The translations under genes were made by a program, and so were the position numbers. Below, piece by piece: positions 49,638 through 63,473 of a DNA stretch of 64,000 nucleotides; position 1 is the stretch's first letter, and every line of letters begins with the position of its first letter. The stretch spans positions 1,777,501-1,841,500 of the forward strand of contig OV050031.1 of the NCBI GenBank assembly GCA_920105625.2, written 5' to 3'. The notes beneath the pieces were generated by a model. That model was not told the DNA's origin. It worked only from the letters and a program-made list of their open reading frames with translations, and did no database searches. This DNA comes from Clusia tigrina. Its lineage: Eukaryota > Arthropoda > Insecta > Diptera > Clusiidae.

Positions 49638-50091
49638 ATGCGGCGGAGAGGATCAGCATCCTTAAGAAATTTGTAAATTTTTGAGATGTTGTTGACAGTT
49701 GAATTCCTTAGAGGTAGAAGTGGACCCGTGGTTAAAATCATTAAGTCTGTGGATGTCCTGTACAGGGACACAAGTATTAAGGTCTGCTTGTTCCTCACAT
49801 AACTGGGAATAACTGGAAAATGGTGTCTTTAAAATGTGAATTTGTATAAATTGCTATTGGTTTTAGATGCGGCGGAGCATCCTTAAGAAATTTGTATATT
49901 TTTGAGATGTTGTTGACAGTTGGATTCATTAAAAGTAGAAGTGGATCGTTGTTGAAATTATTAAGTCTGTGGATGTCCAGTTTAGGGACATTCGTATTAA
50001 GGTCTGCTTGTTCCTCACATCACTGGGAATAACTGGAAAATGGTGTCTTTGAAATGTGAGTTTGTATAAATTCCTTCTGGATTTAGATGTT
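49638..50091. repeat. Tandem duplication of a ~229-bp segment
   Basis: 49638-49866 and 49867-50091 both start atgcggcgga and run through ttgagatgttgttgacagtt, attaagtctgtggatgtcc and ataactggaaaatggtgtct. They differ at roughly one base in ten and by an 8-base stretch near the start. The nature of the duplicated unit is unknown. Confidence 0.9.
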
Positions 50092-51006
50092 TTTTGTTCT
50101 GTTCCAATTCTAGTGACTGGTTGCGTGTCCCCAATATCAATCATCACAATAAAGGTGTTTAGCTATAGTGCCCTTTGACATGTTTAGAATAATAGTTGCC
50201 TTCGACATGGAATCATTGAACAGAGAGTCATATTGCAATAATAATTGAAAAGTTACCCGAATCATTCATTGGAAACGTGTCTGTGTATAATCTGGAGTCC
50301 CAAACTGACTTCTTAGAAGATCCACGCCCATATACGATGAGCATTAGTATTCGATACTCGCGAATAGTAACCAAATTATTCGTATTCGTTTGACGTGCCA
50401 TATTTGAGCATCACTAGCGGACATGTGCAGAGAGCTGAAAGCCCACAAAAGCAGATGTACGTGCTTTTGTTGAAAAGATGCACGCTCTGAAGGCGCAGCG
50501 TTAATAGGCATAAAAACAGAAATGGGCCAAAACTTGACCTCGCCAATAGAAAATGCCTGACCTTTGTTAAATTTATTTATTTACTTTTTCGTTTTTTGCC
50601 GCTGTTATTTCGAGGGGGGATGCTGGTCGCCTTAAGAAAATATTTCAAAAATAAATATTTTTGTTTATTTTCCAATTTTTGTTTGTTGTTTTTTCTTGTT
50701 GTTTTTTTTTTGTCTTTTGTGTCGCTCCACTACATCGAAATGAGTTCCTACACTAATTACACTTTAATCTGACATGAACCACTTTGGTTTTGAACAAATG
50801 CCGCGCGCTGATCGGCCTCATAAATATCTACTCGTATCTGCCAAGATGCACTGATGTCAGTTGACTTATAGGCAAGTAGCATACGAGAGCACTCATCATG
50901 CGACCAAGAAACAGAAGAGCGTGTTGCACACCACCACCGCCACCACCACATGCCCGGCGCAAACACGTGTAGAACGAAGCGGCCGTTGGAGTGGGATGCG
51001 ATGCGC

Positions 51007-51030
51007 TGGGATGGGATGGGATGGGATGGG
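51007..51030. repeat. (GGGAT)n microsatellite
   Basis: About five pentanucleotide units on the plus strand. Confidence 0.85.
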
Positions 51031-51951
51031 GTGTGATGTAAGTTTTGCAGCAGAGTGCGTGAGTGTGATTAATGCAGGATTTCTGCTGCATGGCAGTTTC
51101 GAGCAATCATCACGTACTATTGTCATAATTATCATTTGCTTAGATTTACCTTTGTTCCTCTTCTCGTTTGCACTTTTTATGATGTCAACGTTTAATTTTA
51201 TGTCGCGGCGGGATTGTTTAAAATACGAGTAATACGAGATGATGGCACACATTTAAGATAATTTCATGGAGATGTGTTTAAAGCCAACTTAACTAGATAT
51301 GGAGATGCAGGGGGACAGGAATGGATATAAACATGGACAAGGTTTAAAGTATTACGAAACTTCTCTGAGAACCACAACACCACGACTATGTGGCAACCCA
51401 AGCTATATAGAAATAGTCTCGCTTGGGTACGATAAACTCCTCTGAAGGAACACCTTTAAGAGAAGCCTTGTCAGTCCTTTCAGTACCTTATACCACATCC
51501 TTTCAACATTATATACCTCTTCAGAGCCTTTCGGAATCGCCATGTATATCAATGACTCGCAATGGTCACGGCATAAAATATAAATTTCCAATATTTCTTG
51601 AAAACTGAGGAAAACTGTGAAGAAAAATATAAGAAAGTAAGAACAAAAATGCATCAGACCGCAATCGTTGCGCTTCATTAAAATCGGATTAATGTGCAAC
51701 GCACACACACATCCTATGATCATGGTAGGAAAGAAAATTTCCCAAATATCCCGAAGGATTTGTAAAAGTTCTCACGCTGACCAGCAATATGAGGACATAA
51801 ATCCTCCAAAGAACAGAATAGAAAAAGGACAAAACTCTGAGGATACGTGTATGCAAAAACACGCAAATAAGCAACAGAAATCAACGATGTCAACCCCAAT
51901 GCAATTAAAGACACCAGGTATGCAAGAGTCGAACAATAACCGCAACAGCAA

Positions 51952-51981
51952 GAACAACAACAACAACAACAACAACAACAA
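51952..51981. repeat. (AAC)n microsatellite
   Basis: Ten AAC units; explains a short poly-Asn frame. Confidence 0.9.
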
Positions 51982-53924
51982 CTACAATGGAAGTGAAAGA
52001 AACCCTTCACGATCCAACGCTAAATATGAAAATGTGTAAAATTTCTTTAAAATAAGCAGAAAATTTAATTTCAAGCCCAACAGCATTTCCCCCTCTCTAG
52101 ATATGGACAGCATTCAACAGAGCTGGACAGTGTCCGGGTGTGCGTGGTTGAGCTCGGCGCTACCTAAACTCAGTAGGACTTTAAGCACTCACTCGATCAA
52201 GCATCCTTCAGCTGACAATACCTCTGCCTAGAAAAGGTTAATTTTCTTATTTCGTGGGGTCACTCACTTGAACAATGCGCCAGCCAGGCAGCATCTTCCA
52301 AAATCCTGCTCGGGGTTGAGTGCGGGGCAACGGTTGCACAGTATGCTGCTGCACTTCGCTGCTTGCCGCTGATTGCCAAAAAACTGAACAAATATTCAGT
52401 TTTGTCAGTCGCTTCCTCGTGACCAACCAACCGCTCATGTTGGTGATCTTGTTGTCCGCACAGCCTCTGACCTTAGGTGTCTCCTGTAATTAAGCTCTAC
52501 AGGCACGTTAGAAATTCTACATGAAAAGTACTTTTGTACCCGAGTGTATACGATTTTTGCATATCAACATTTCGCAACTAAAAAAGGAAGCATAAGGAAT
52601 TTTTATGGCAAGGGGGGGTAGTTGAATAGTTTTTAATTATAGGTGACTTTTTATGGAACTGGCATACAAAAATGTTACTGTTCGTAATGCGTGATTGTGT
52701 TGAAGACTGTAAATTTGTAAGAGAACTCATTGATGCAAGACATGAATTTCTTATGTGATGGTTTTAAAGTCCTGAGATATTTGAGTTTTGCCCAAATGGA
52801 TGTTTAGTTTGTTGGTTTACAGTATTGATAGTTTGGAAGAAGTATTGATAGTTTTGGAAGAAAAAAACGTTTCCAGATTTTGCTGAATTTATACGTTTCT
52901 TCTCTGTGTCATTATGCCATTCGTTTATTGGATAGTAACCGACTTTACACTGGATTGTCACTTTAGACTCTCCATTTATAATGTCGTTCCATGACGATTT
53001 TTGTCAAGTTTGTTTCAAGACTGAAAATAGAAGAATGAAAATTTCTTCACACACATTTTAGTAGTCAAGGATACATCCATTCCTACCACACTTTCTGTAA
53101 ATCCAATTGTACTGAGTAAGTTTATGAACAAGGTTCCACTAAAAAGGACCTTAAATGTCGCATGAATAATTGTAGTTGCACTCATTTCATTTCAAAGCAA
53201 ATTTTTTCACATCTTTTATTTGCGCTTTTAAATTCTAAATCGCCATTTTGCGCATTCTTAAATAAATACTCCAAAAGACTTCACACAAAATGGGCGTTAT
53301 ACACATTCATACTAGCAGTGAGACTGCTCTAATATAATGCCTGACCTTTTGACATGCGCGTTCATTGCGTGTGTGGAACTTTCCGCACATGTGTGTAATA
53401 AGATGGCAGTGTATAATAATATAAGTGCAAATGTGTTCCCTAAGAAAAATGGGGTTTCCAGACCAAGTACAACACTGAACTCATTGTCTTGAACAAAAAG
53501 TTAACTACTTTCTTCCTTTTAAATTTTTAACAATACTCCACTTAAATCCTTTTCCGCACAACACACATTTGTAGTAAACATTCGAGTTGAAGAAATGTTG
53601 GTAATGCCCAGGAGTGGGTAAGGCATGGCATATATGTCCATGAATATATAAATATGTTCCTATCCTAGCCTCTTGGCATTTTTTTTAAATCATAACTAAA
53701 GAACAAACAAAATTTACACGTCTGAAAGGTAAAAGGTCAGCTACCACATCTAATTCAGCAGTCAAAATGATGCCACCATTTTCGTAGGACTCTTTTCTTG
53801 TGTAGAACATAACTCATGCGATGAGAGTATCACTCTAAAATTTCTAATGAAGATACATATGGACACCTAGAACGAATTTCAGTATACATCGGAACACCCC
53901 CACGTAAGCAAGTTTCACGAACTA

Positions 53925-54420
53925 GTTGCTGAGGCATGGGTTGCAGAGCCCTCTCTCAATCGACTAAGCTGAAACTCTACAATACGCTCTTTCTACCTGT
54001 GCTTCTTTATATCGCTGAGGCATGGGTGGTATCGCAAACAGATGCAGCCGCTCTTGGGATGTTCGAGAGGATAGTGCTTCGCTAAGTCTTTGGTCCTGTT
54101 CGAGTTGGCGACGACTATCGCATTCGAATCAACCGCGAGCTCTACACCGACATTGACATAGTTCAGCGTTTAAACTGACTGGGTTATGTCCGTCGTATGG
54201 ACGAAGAAGACCCGGCGAAAAAGGTATTCGAAGCGAGAGGCGAAGGTCGATGATGAAGAGGGAGATCGTGCCTCCGGTGGATAGACCAACCTGAGGAAGC
54301 ACTAGCCACGCTTGGTGTGACCAATTAGAGAAGGTGAGCGCAAGGCAGAGGCGCCTGGCAAGAGGTGCTCAAATCGGCCGTAAACCGCCCACGAGCTGTA
54401 ATGGGCACCTAAGGAGAAGA
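53925..54420 (+). mobile_element. LINE reverse transcriptase C-terminal region, copy 2
   Basis: Same family as 42904-43670. Nucleotide similarity is high from gcagagccctctctcaatcg on. Frames read KLYNTLFLPVLLYIAEAWV-like sequence, VFERKVLR-like sequence with a stop after VLR (54083-54085), and GYVRRMDEEDPAKKVFEARG. This copy keeps ELYTDIDIVQRLN-like sequence, which copy 1 has partly lost, but lacks about 24 bases around QRLRWLGY. Several stops. 5'-truncated dead copy. Confidence 0.8.
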
Positions 54421-54424
54421 ATGT

Positions 54425-55295
54425 AGTTCTTATTTCCTTGGAAATCCTTTTTAAAGTTGGTTAAATAAAGTTGTTGCTTTTCTTGTCCGATTGGTACCAA
54501 AAGCTACATTAGTTATCTGGGACAATTGAGCAACTTATGAAATCGCACACCTGCGGGTATATCCATTTTTGTTAAGAAGATATGCTCTTTACAAGGAAAT
54601 GTCGTATAGAATGTGGAGGTATTTGAGGTCATAATTGACCGCACCAGAATTTATTCAGAGTGAAATACTTGGAAAATTTCAGCTGGATTTCTGCTTAAGA
54701 TTCTGCAAGAAGTGACAGAGACAGAAAGATCAAGACTATATATATTAGCCCCTCCCTACCGAAGACCCCTGCTTTTATATGCTACAAACAGTCCACTACA
54801 AGTGTATAAGTACGTAGTCAAGAAAAACGGGAAGATTGTACTCTGGGACATCTCTAACTCTATTTTTGTGAAGGTACCTGCAGTTTTTCTTGAAATTTGG
54901 TAAACTATATAAAACTCCACACAACCGATCATTCAAGGAATATGAAGACTAGCAATATTTGTGAGAATGTTTGAAGCTATATAGTAGCACTATAAGATTT
55001 TTCAGATTTCTTCTTCAAAAAAGATGGTAATTGGAAGTTCTGGTTCACATTTATGAGTATATTCCTTCAATTATCCTCGCATATAGGGACATAAATAAAA
55101 CTTTGGCCCTCACCTGAAACCATTTTGAAAGAAACAAGATGTGTTCTTATACATGTTTGGACCACTGATTTGAAACTGGCATCTGTTTTGCAACTTTAGC
55201 CCTAGTTTGGAGACACAGGGCAATGTACTTGTATTGAAACTCAGACTATTTCCTCATTGTTGCCTTATAGCTCTTAAATGACTTTACTACTATAT
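54425..55295. other. Intergenic, nothing recognised
   Basis: No feature seen. A 63-residue open frame at 54712-54903 has no recognisable motif. Confidence 0.5.
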
Positions 55296-55296
55296 C

Positions 55297-55440
55297 TAGA
55301 GTAGGTCATCTATATTAGGTCATCTAGATTAGGTCATCTATATTAGGTAATCTAGATTAGGTCATCTAGATTAGGTCATCTAGATTAGGTAATCTAGATT
55401 AGGTCATCTAGATTAGGTCATCTATATTAGGTAATCTAGT
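55297..55440 (+). repeat. 14-bp tandem repeat, about ten copies
   Basis: Unit attaggtcatctag repeats with period 14 from 55303. Variation is concentrated at two positions (cat/aat and tag/tat), so copies fall into a few types. Confidence 0.95.
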
Positions 55441-55444
55441 CTTG

Positions 55445-58400
55445 AGAGTGGCATTAAATTGCGGAGGGCCTTAATATTGTCACATGATATTTTGTCCACA
55501 AATCTTGTTTCGCATGGACCCTACAGCATTTTGTTCGGTACGCTATCAAGATTTCCTTTAACTGATATCCTAAATTGCTTGCCTGTTCACACCATCTCGA
55601 CCCTTTTGACTTTTCAATCTGTTTCGTTGGAAGTTATGAATATATTTGTTTGTACATTGTTCATCTATTCTCGACCTCCGGTTGAAATTTAATTAATTTA
55701 TTTTTCTAGTGGACCTTGAACTCGCTAGAAAAACAAATTAATTATATTTGTTTGTGGTAGACTATATATTCAGTCCACCTAGAGTCCTTGGTAAGTATAA
55801 TTTTTTCCTTTTCTTTCTGTTATTCGGTATACAAATGGTAACCAAGTGAACTTTAGGGTTTCTGAGATATTATGGCGTCTTTAAAAATGTTTATTTATGG
55901 GGACTTTGCTTGGAAGCCATCGAAAGACAATTTCGATCTGGTACTCGAAAGATCTAATCTTACTATTCTTGTCTTCTGTATCTCCTATAGTTTTTTTTAA
56001 GTATGATCAAAAAGCGGGGGAATAATTTAAACTAAATTATTAATACAGAGTTACAAGGTCTGTTATAATATTCTACAATTATCCCCAAAACACTGTATGC
56101 GGGTAACGTATAAGGTATAATTATTGTAAGAAAATTTATTGAATAGGAAAATAAATTAAAAAGAATATTCCTACGGCTCCCATAACGTATGCAGCGGTGG
56201 TTATATAAATATTATTTCTAAAATTGATTAAACAAAATAATGTATTCTGATACTGGAGTAGAAAGCATATTTGGAAACCAACTGCGGATCTTCCTCCAAT
56301 TTAATTAAGTAAATATTTCAAAATAGATTGCTCTGAACTGGATGCTGAGTTATTAAATTCATTAACCGTATTCCTACCTACCACGGATTTGTGCTGGCTT
56401 GAAACCGAATCCATCACTGAAATGAACATATCATCCTTGTTGAGCTGACAAAACGGTAGCATCCATTTTTCATTTACTCCAAATATCCGTTTGCACAATG
56501 AATCATCCCGCAGCAGCAACAATAGCAACAACAATAGCAACAACAACAACTAAAAAATGTAAATACATAAGGACAACAAAACAAAACGAAAAATAGCAAA
56601 AGTGCCCATCAGTTTAACCGTCATGACATGGCCTGCTCCATGCGGTCCTGGACTCTGGCATTTTAGCACTTATTCATAAAGTTGGACACAAGGACAAGGC
56701 GCACTGAATAGAAAACCAACAAAAAAAAAATGGAAAATACAAATCATGCGGTAACAGTAGGAGCAGAGGATATGGCAGGCAGCAAGTGTAGTGCTGAAAC
56801 AAAGGATTGGCACACCATGCCATAAAAATTGCGTTTAACCAAAAAAAGAGAAAACAATTTAAATATGGAAAAATACCATTTCCCTCCCATTGCACCAGTT
56901 TCACTTCATGGTGGGGTTTTCTGTTATCTCTAAAATATGGCTCTCATACCGGCGAACGCTATCGGCCCCGCTCTGGTGCTGGTATCATTTAACAACTAAC
57001 TACGATGATATTTACACTCCTTCATTCCAACTCCAAGAGGCAACAAGCCACCCCCAGCGGTCAGCCTTATGTATAGTGTGGGGCCAGCTGTAGTAGTCAT
57101 CGTTGTGCTTCCTCCTCGTGCTCGTATTTAGTTTTCAGCACCAATACTAGGACTGTGCTTTCTCGGAGCGAGAGCATCAAAGTTGTCTTGCAAGGACCAT
57201 ACTTTGCCTGATACCAAGCAGTCCGTGAGCCAAAATATGCACGACCCTTAAACGACAGTTAGTAGTGGGGTTATTGGTGAAAAGGAGCCAGGGTGGGGGT
57301 TAGTTGAGAGCACATAATTTAAAAATTTTATTTCTTACTAAAACATCCTCACAAGCACAGTGGGAGAGTTGAGTTAAAATAGCTGTGAGTGTGGAAGAGG
57401 GTTTAGTTATATAAAGCGTGGTCCTTTATAATGCAGAGTAGTGAAATTTTCAAGTTGAATTCTCAACAAAGCTTAATGGCGGCTTTTTTAATAGCAACAT
57501 TTTGGGCTGGTTAACAATTTGCCAGTACTACATTCATTCGCAGTAGCAGGCGTGGTATGTAGAATTTTCAAGGACCTGTTCTGTTGATTTAGTCGTGAAT
57601 TTCTGTAGGTGCTTTTCTTTTATATGTGGACTCAATCAATCGTTAATTACTGTGGCTATTTAAGTGAAATGTACGCATAAATTACATTAGACTTATTAAT
57701 GTATATTGTTCCAATGCAAAATACAGTGGATGTGTTTCAAAGGTTTACCCACCCAAAGGATAGAGCACTTCATCCCATGTCCTTTAACCACATTCCTCAT
57801 TCTTCAGTCCATTTTTGTCTAATTTTATACCACCAACAATTACATGTGGAAAGTTGTAGTGTGACTAACAATAATTATTTAATGTTCTTTGACCTGTGAC
57901 CAATTGCAACACCTTATTCTCAGCTTCATATTGAAGGCATTATTTATTGACACCATTGCGAAAGTTTGAACTAGATTGCAAGTAGTAGAGACCCCATTGC
58001 CACATTGAAAATCATGAATTAGCTTCTCAGGAGACCCAACTCCAACACTCCGTTTGATAAGAAACTTTTGAAAAGAAAAAAGAAAAATTCTCATTTAGTT
58101 CTCCACTGTTCGATGAAAAATACCGTATAAAATTGCACCCCATCCTCTGAAAGCCACCTACTCTGTTCCACTCCCATCCTCCCAACTGAGTAGGCACAAA
58201 CAGAGAAAATAGAATGCTTTAATTCCGTGTGGCGTCCGTCTCCTTTGCACACCCCACCGCCAGCACAAGTGCAAAAAGGCGCTCAAATAGGGTTGTCAGT
58301 ATTTAACCCAAAAGGGTGGAGGTGCTGCATGGATGCGCGAACTCAGAACGAACCGAGTCAGAAAGAGGCAACACCAGCCACAACAACAACGAGAAAGCAA

Positions 58401-60245
58401 CTAACATACGGCTAACAAGAGGTGCCGAGAACCTCTATATTAGGTTCAACTGCAATAAAAAATACTCGAACAACAACAACAACAACAACAACAGAATACC
58501 AGCAATACCATCTACGGCAACGCGCAGTAAATGAGTGCCACCAAGGAAGCGTTCAGGTTCTGTTGGGTGGCACGCTGAATGGAGCCCATACATATATGTA
58601 TATATATTTCCTTATATGATATATAAATATATACAGCAGGAGGAAATAAAAACATCAGCTCTGCCTTTGAACCTGCAAGAGCAAAAGAGACAACTGTCAT
58701 GGAGCTAATAAGCACCAAAATGAGCATTCGACCGCAGTCGCTGATAAGCCAGTAACGGTGTGTGCGTAACAGAGACAAAGTAACGGAGAACGAGAGAGCC
58801 TTGAAGGCGGTTACTTTGCTCTAATGCCAGCGCATACGAAATGCCGAATTGAGTGCCATCAACTTAACGAAGAAAATTGAGCGGAACGGAAAGCACTCGA
58901 AATATGGGCCAACAAAAGAGCTCGTTTCGTGTGCCGCAGCAAAAGAGCAAATGTACTCCAAACTAATTCATTCAAATTAGAAAATGAGTTCATGTTCCTA
59001 CATTAAATGAAAATGCATGCACTCTCACTCATTTTGCTCTGCTGTGGTGTTCGTTTTGTTGCTGTAAAAGTGCGGTCGCCATATATTAGCACCTCTTTTT
59101 TACACTCGTTGGCCAACACCACGCCAAACATTGCCAGAAGCCAAAGAGGGTATGAACCAAAAGTTTAAATCAGCCAACCCTGTCCGTGAGACTGTGGCTC
59201 GTACATCATCCAATTGTATATACGTTTGCTCCTTTCGACTGGAGGGCGCGGGCGCTTATAAAAATTCTATTTTACTTTTTATGACGTTGGCGCTGCGAGA
59301 ATCGAGCTAACCGAAAAAAAATTGCATAAAAAAAATGGAATATCTGAACTGCTACTGCGAGCGCACCCGGTGCAAAGTGCTTTGGTACTCAATTTGGCCT
59401 ATGTTCTGCCAGTGCGACATTTGGGCTGGTTGACTCGGGGAGGCACTCTATTAAAGCGACCAGGGGGAGCCTGAGCATTAATTGAGGGACCTAATTGAAA
59501 TATGGGCTGATATTTAGAAGTGCTAATGTGAAGATAATGGGGCAAACAAGGTTCATGAATACATTTCATATCCTTTATTTGCTTTAATGTAGTTAATATG
59601 AAGAAAATTGCTTTCCGCTAACCACACGCTTAAATATTCATGCAGGTACGCATGGGGAATCCGACCATGTTATTATTCATTATATCCATAATCAGTTCAA
59701 GGTTATGGGGGAATCAATTCTAACCGATAAGGAGTTCAACTCGAGGAGATAGTAGTATTCGGAGACCATATCTTAGGTTATTATCTCCTCACTTTTGATG
59801 TATGGACTTCTAGCTGTGGACATGCAGATTAAAATTCATTTCATAGTCGCACTCAAGTAGACTAGAGTTGGAATAAGTTTGGCAATAGTCATGAATGAAT
59901 GCGATTGCAATCAATGCAAATGTTAATTCAGCACAAAAATGGCGCACAACTCAGTTTAATATGCCAGTAGGAGCGGTGGGTAGACATCTCTTTTGACTTA
60001 GAATCGAATGTGCCTATAGAGAAGAAGGAGTATTATGACCAAGTCTGATCTTTTGTTAAAATAGACATGCTTCTGCGCGACAAGTAAACAAAAATATGCA
60101 AGGATGGGGCCGGGTTTTGGTTCTATAAAAGATAAGGGTGGTCGAAAATAGACATATAGCAAGCCGCCAAGTGACCGAAACTATGCTACCATGCGGACAC
60201 GTTTGGAGGAACTGCTCAAAATGAACCTTTTGTAGACGAATACTG
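55445..60245. other. Intergenic, nothing coding recognised
   Basis: Nearly 5 kb without a supported exon or transposon. Contains CAACAATAG-type runs at 56514-56551 and an AAC run at 58469-58493. Short overlapping open frames only. Confidence 0.5.
58469..58493. repeat. (AAC)n microsatellite
   Basis: Eight units. Confidence 0.9.
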
Positions 60246-60249
60246 CCAT

Positions 60250-60600
60250 CGTTGGTATTAATTAATAAATGTTGTTTATATATTTGAGAAATGTTTTGGT
60301 ACTCATTCCAATTAGAATTTTTAACAATATTTTACTTGAAAGGTCATTTATATGTTTGGAAACCCATTGTGGATTCATTCCAATTAGAATTTTTAACAAC
60401 GTTTTACAACTAAAAGTCTGTTATATGTTTAAGAACCCATTTTATATGCATTCCAATTAGAATCAGTGAACAATATTTTACAAAATAAAATCATTTATGT
60501 GATTGAGAACTAATTTTGTATTCATTCCAGTAAGAATTACTTAACAATATTTCACATAAATGACATTGGAACTCTTTTGGAAATACTCGATTGGTAGCAA
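60250..60600 (+). repeat. 72-74-bp tandem repeat, about four copies
   Basis: The phrase cattccaattagaattttta followed by acaatattttac recurs at 60304, 60376, 60449 and 60523. Later copies are more diverged. Confidence 0.9.
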
Positions 60601-61845
60601 GATGATCTACACCGCAGAACACCTGTGAATGAGTGCGGTTTTTTGGCAACATGTGCATCAACACTAGCTCCAAATTGTGTGCATTCAAGCGTCTAGTGGC
60701 GTCGATACCTGTCTATGTTGGTATGTACTTAAGTGTTAACACGTTTTCACTATAAACATTATACAATAAAAAGGATTATTTTGCGGAAAGTGTTCTGAGT
60801 TGCTTCCTCCACGCTTTGGAGCAGTGAATCTTATGGAGGCGTAATACAAAAATTTGTGGTAATACACAATAAGGCTTAAGTTTCCATAGAAGGATCTGTA
60901 AAGAATTGCCAGGTGCTCGAAAAGGTTTCATAAAATCATTTTAAGCTGACACTATTCCATACTTCACGTTTTCTTCTGCCATTAGAGAAAGCGTTTGCTA
61001 TAAAAGAGCTAGAAAAACCACGTAATTAATTTCATGGTCTCAAAATATCCCAAGATATGAAAACTCCCTCATCAAATCAGCTCATCAAAGATTCCTAATC
61101 TTCATAAGTTTAATTAAATACACTTAAAACTGAATGTTTTCTTAAAATGTATATTTAAAATGTTTAACCCCACATTTGTTTGAGTTCATTTGCGGAGACT
61201 TTTATTTTTGGCATGTGTGCCGTTAAACTTCGAGTAGCGCCCTCCTCCTCTACTCACTTAAAGGGGCTTTAAATTTAAATTTTGTATATGCTGAAGCGAC
61301 AACGCATTTAAATTAACCAACCAAAAGCCGCGTACGACTTTCCTCAAACAACGCAAGGCAATTATAGGCAAACAAGGTAAAAAACAAAAACAAAAACAAA
61401 AAGAAAAAGAAAAAACAACAACAATGACAACGTTAACAAATGTATCCGCACATATTTATTTAAAATTCGGGGTGGGATTTGGTGATTTCCAACTGAATTT
61501 TTAGACCTCAAAATTTTTTACATGATTAAAGTTGGGGAAAAAACCTCAGCAGCAAAAACAACAACAAAAACAATAACGAAAACAAAAACAAAAGCAAAAA
61601 TATACGAAGTATCTAGCAGATAAACTAAACGAACTAATCAGAAAAACGAGTTCAATGCATGCCATACTCTTTGCACCGCAGCAGTGGCAAAACGAATTCC
61701 AAATGAGCGAAATAAACGATGCACAGCGAAAAAGTTTTGAGCTGAGCGCATTTCCGAACGAACAACGCAAAAGTATCTTTGTATCAGGCTGCCAAACAAT
61801 GAGCAAATGTGAGTAGAGCATGTGCCTGTAGATGGGTGAGTGTGC

Positions 61846-61865
61846 ATGTGTGTGTGTGTGTGTGT
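61846..61865. repeat. (TG)n microsatellite
   Basis: Ten TG units. Confidence 0.9.
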
Positions 61866-61920
61866 AGAGTGGCTCGCTCAACACGTTGAAGGTCTTGCCC
61901 CGCCATAGAGCAAACAACAG

Positions 61921-61947
61921 CGACAACGACAACGACAACGACAACGA
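61921..61947. repeat. (CGACAA)n microsatellite
   Basis: Four and a half hexanucleotide units. Confidence 0.9.
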
Positions 61948-62570
61948 CCGCCTCATGTGAGCGAGCGAATATGTGCCACGACGCCTAAAAAAAGCACTCA
62001 AACGAGTGCGTACGCTTGAAGGCCATGAGTGCAAGCAGGCCAGATGTACCAAGTTTCGGGGTGGCTTGCGCACCGCACACAGCACACAGCATACAACACA
62101 CGGACTGTATATGCACAGTATCTGTTGGATTTGAGTGGTGGAATGAGAGATTTGTGTGATGTGTCGTTAGGTCGAAACGGTCGAGTCGGGTCGGGTCGTG
62201 TACCTTTTGCCACGAATGTTTTGCCAGTCAGGCTCTAAAAGGCCTTACGAAAACAGCTGAGATTTTGCTGCTCGCATGACGCGCATTTTTCTAAACTCTG
62301 TTAGAAAATTTCTTTTGGAAAAAAAGCACAGCACAATTTCATTAAAGTTTTCTTGCCAAGAAATTAACTTTCGTACAAATAAATTATTTTTTTAAACAAA
62401 GCGTATCGAGCGATTTTTGGAAAAATTATGGTTTAAAATTCGAATTTTTTTCCATTTATAAAAAAAAAAAGGAAAAACTTCGCGTGTGTGAGGCAAAAAT
62501 AAATAAAATTTTGTAAAAAGTGTGCTCCACGTATTCGCATTGGGAAATATTCAAGTACAAATATGTGCAC

Positions 62571-62578
62571 TATATAAA
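62571..62578 (+). promoter_or_regulatory. Candidate TATA box upstream of svp
   Basis: The string tatataaa lies 257-264 bases before the svp start codon. If real, transcription would begin near 62600 and give a 5' untranslated region of about 230 bases. The region is so AT-rich that the match could be chance, and svp may use more distant promoters. Confidence 0.2.
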
Positions 62579-62732
62579 AATATAAAAAGGAAAATTTAAA
62601 AAAATTGTTTCTAAAAAAAACTTTGTGTTTCAAAAGTGCAATTATCAAATTAATTAAAAGAGATATCAAAAAATCGACGTTAAGCAAAGTGAACGCGTCA
62701 AACACTAAAGTAGCTGTCCCGTCCAGCTTTAG

Positions 62733-63471
<739 letters not shown>

Positions 63472-63473
63472 GA

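Larger units (their letters stand above)
50095..53920. other. Intergenic with microsatellites
   Basis: Contains GGGAT (51007-51030) and AAC (51952-51981) runs. Open frames around 50861-51252 and 51668-52039 derive from these low-complexity stretches and overlap on both strands. No gene is supported. Confidence 0.5.
60605..62240. other. Upstream flank of svp, microsatellites
   Basis: Non-coding, with A-rich tracts, a TG run (61846-61865) and a CGACAA run (61921-61947). The 179-residue minus frame at 61546-62085 is made of low-complexity DNA (poly-Ser-Leu and His-Thr runs) and is not credible. Being just upstream of svp, this stretch may hold promoter-proximal elements, but I cannot point to one. 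Confidence 0.5.

Noticed and set aside
61546..62085. 179-residue open frame on the minus strand upstream of svp
   Set aside because: Made of Ser-Leu and His-Thr runs from microsatellites and a Cys/Phe-rich tail from A/CAAA-rich DNA; not protein-like.
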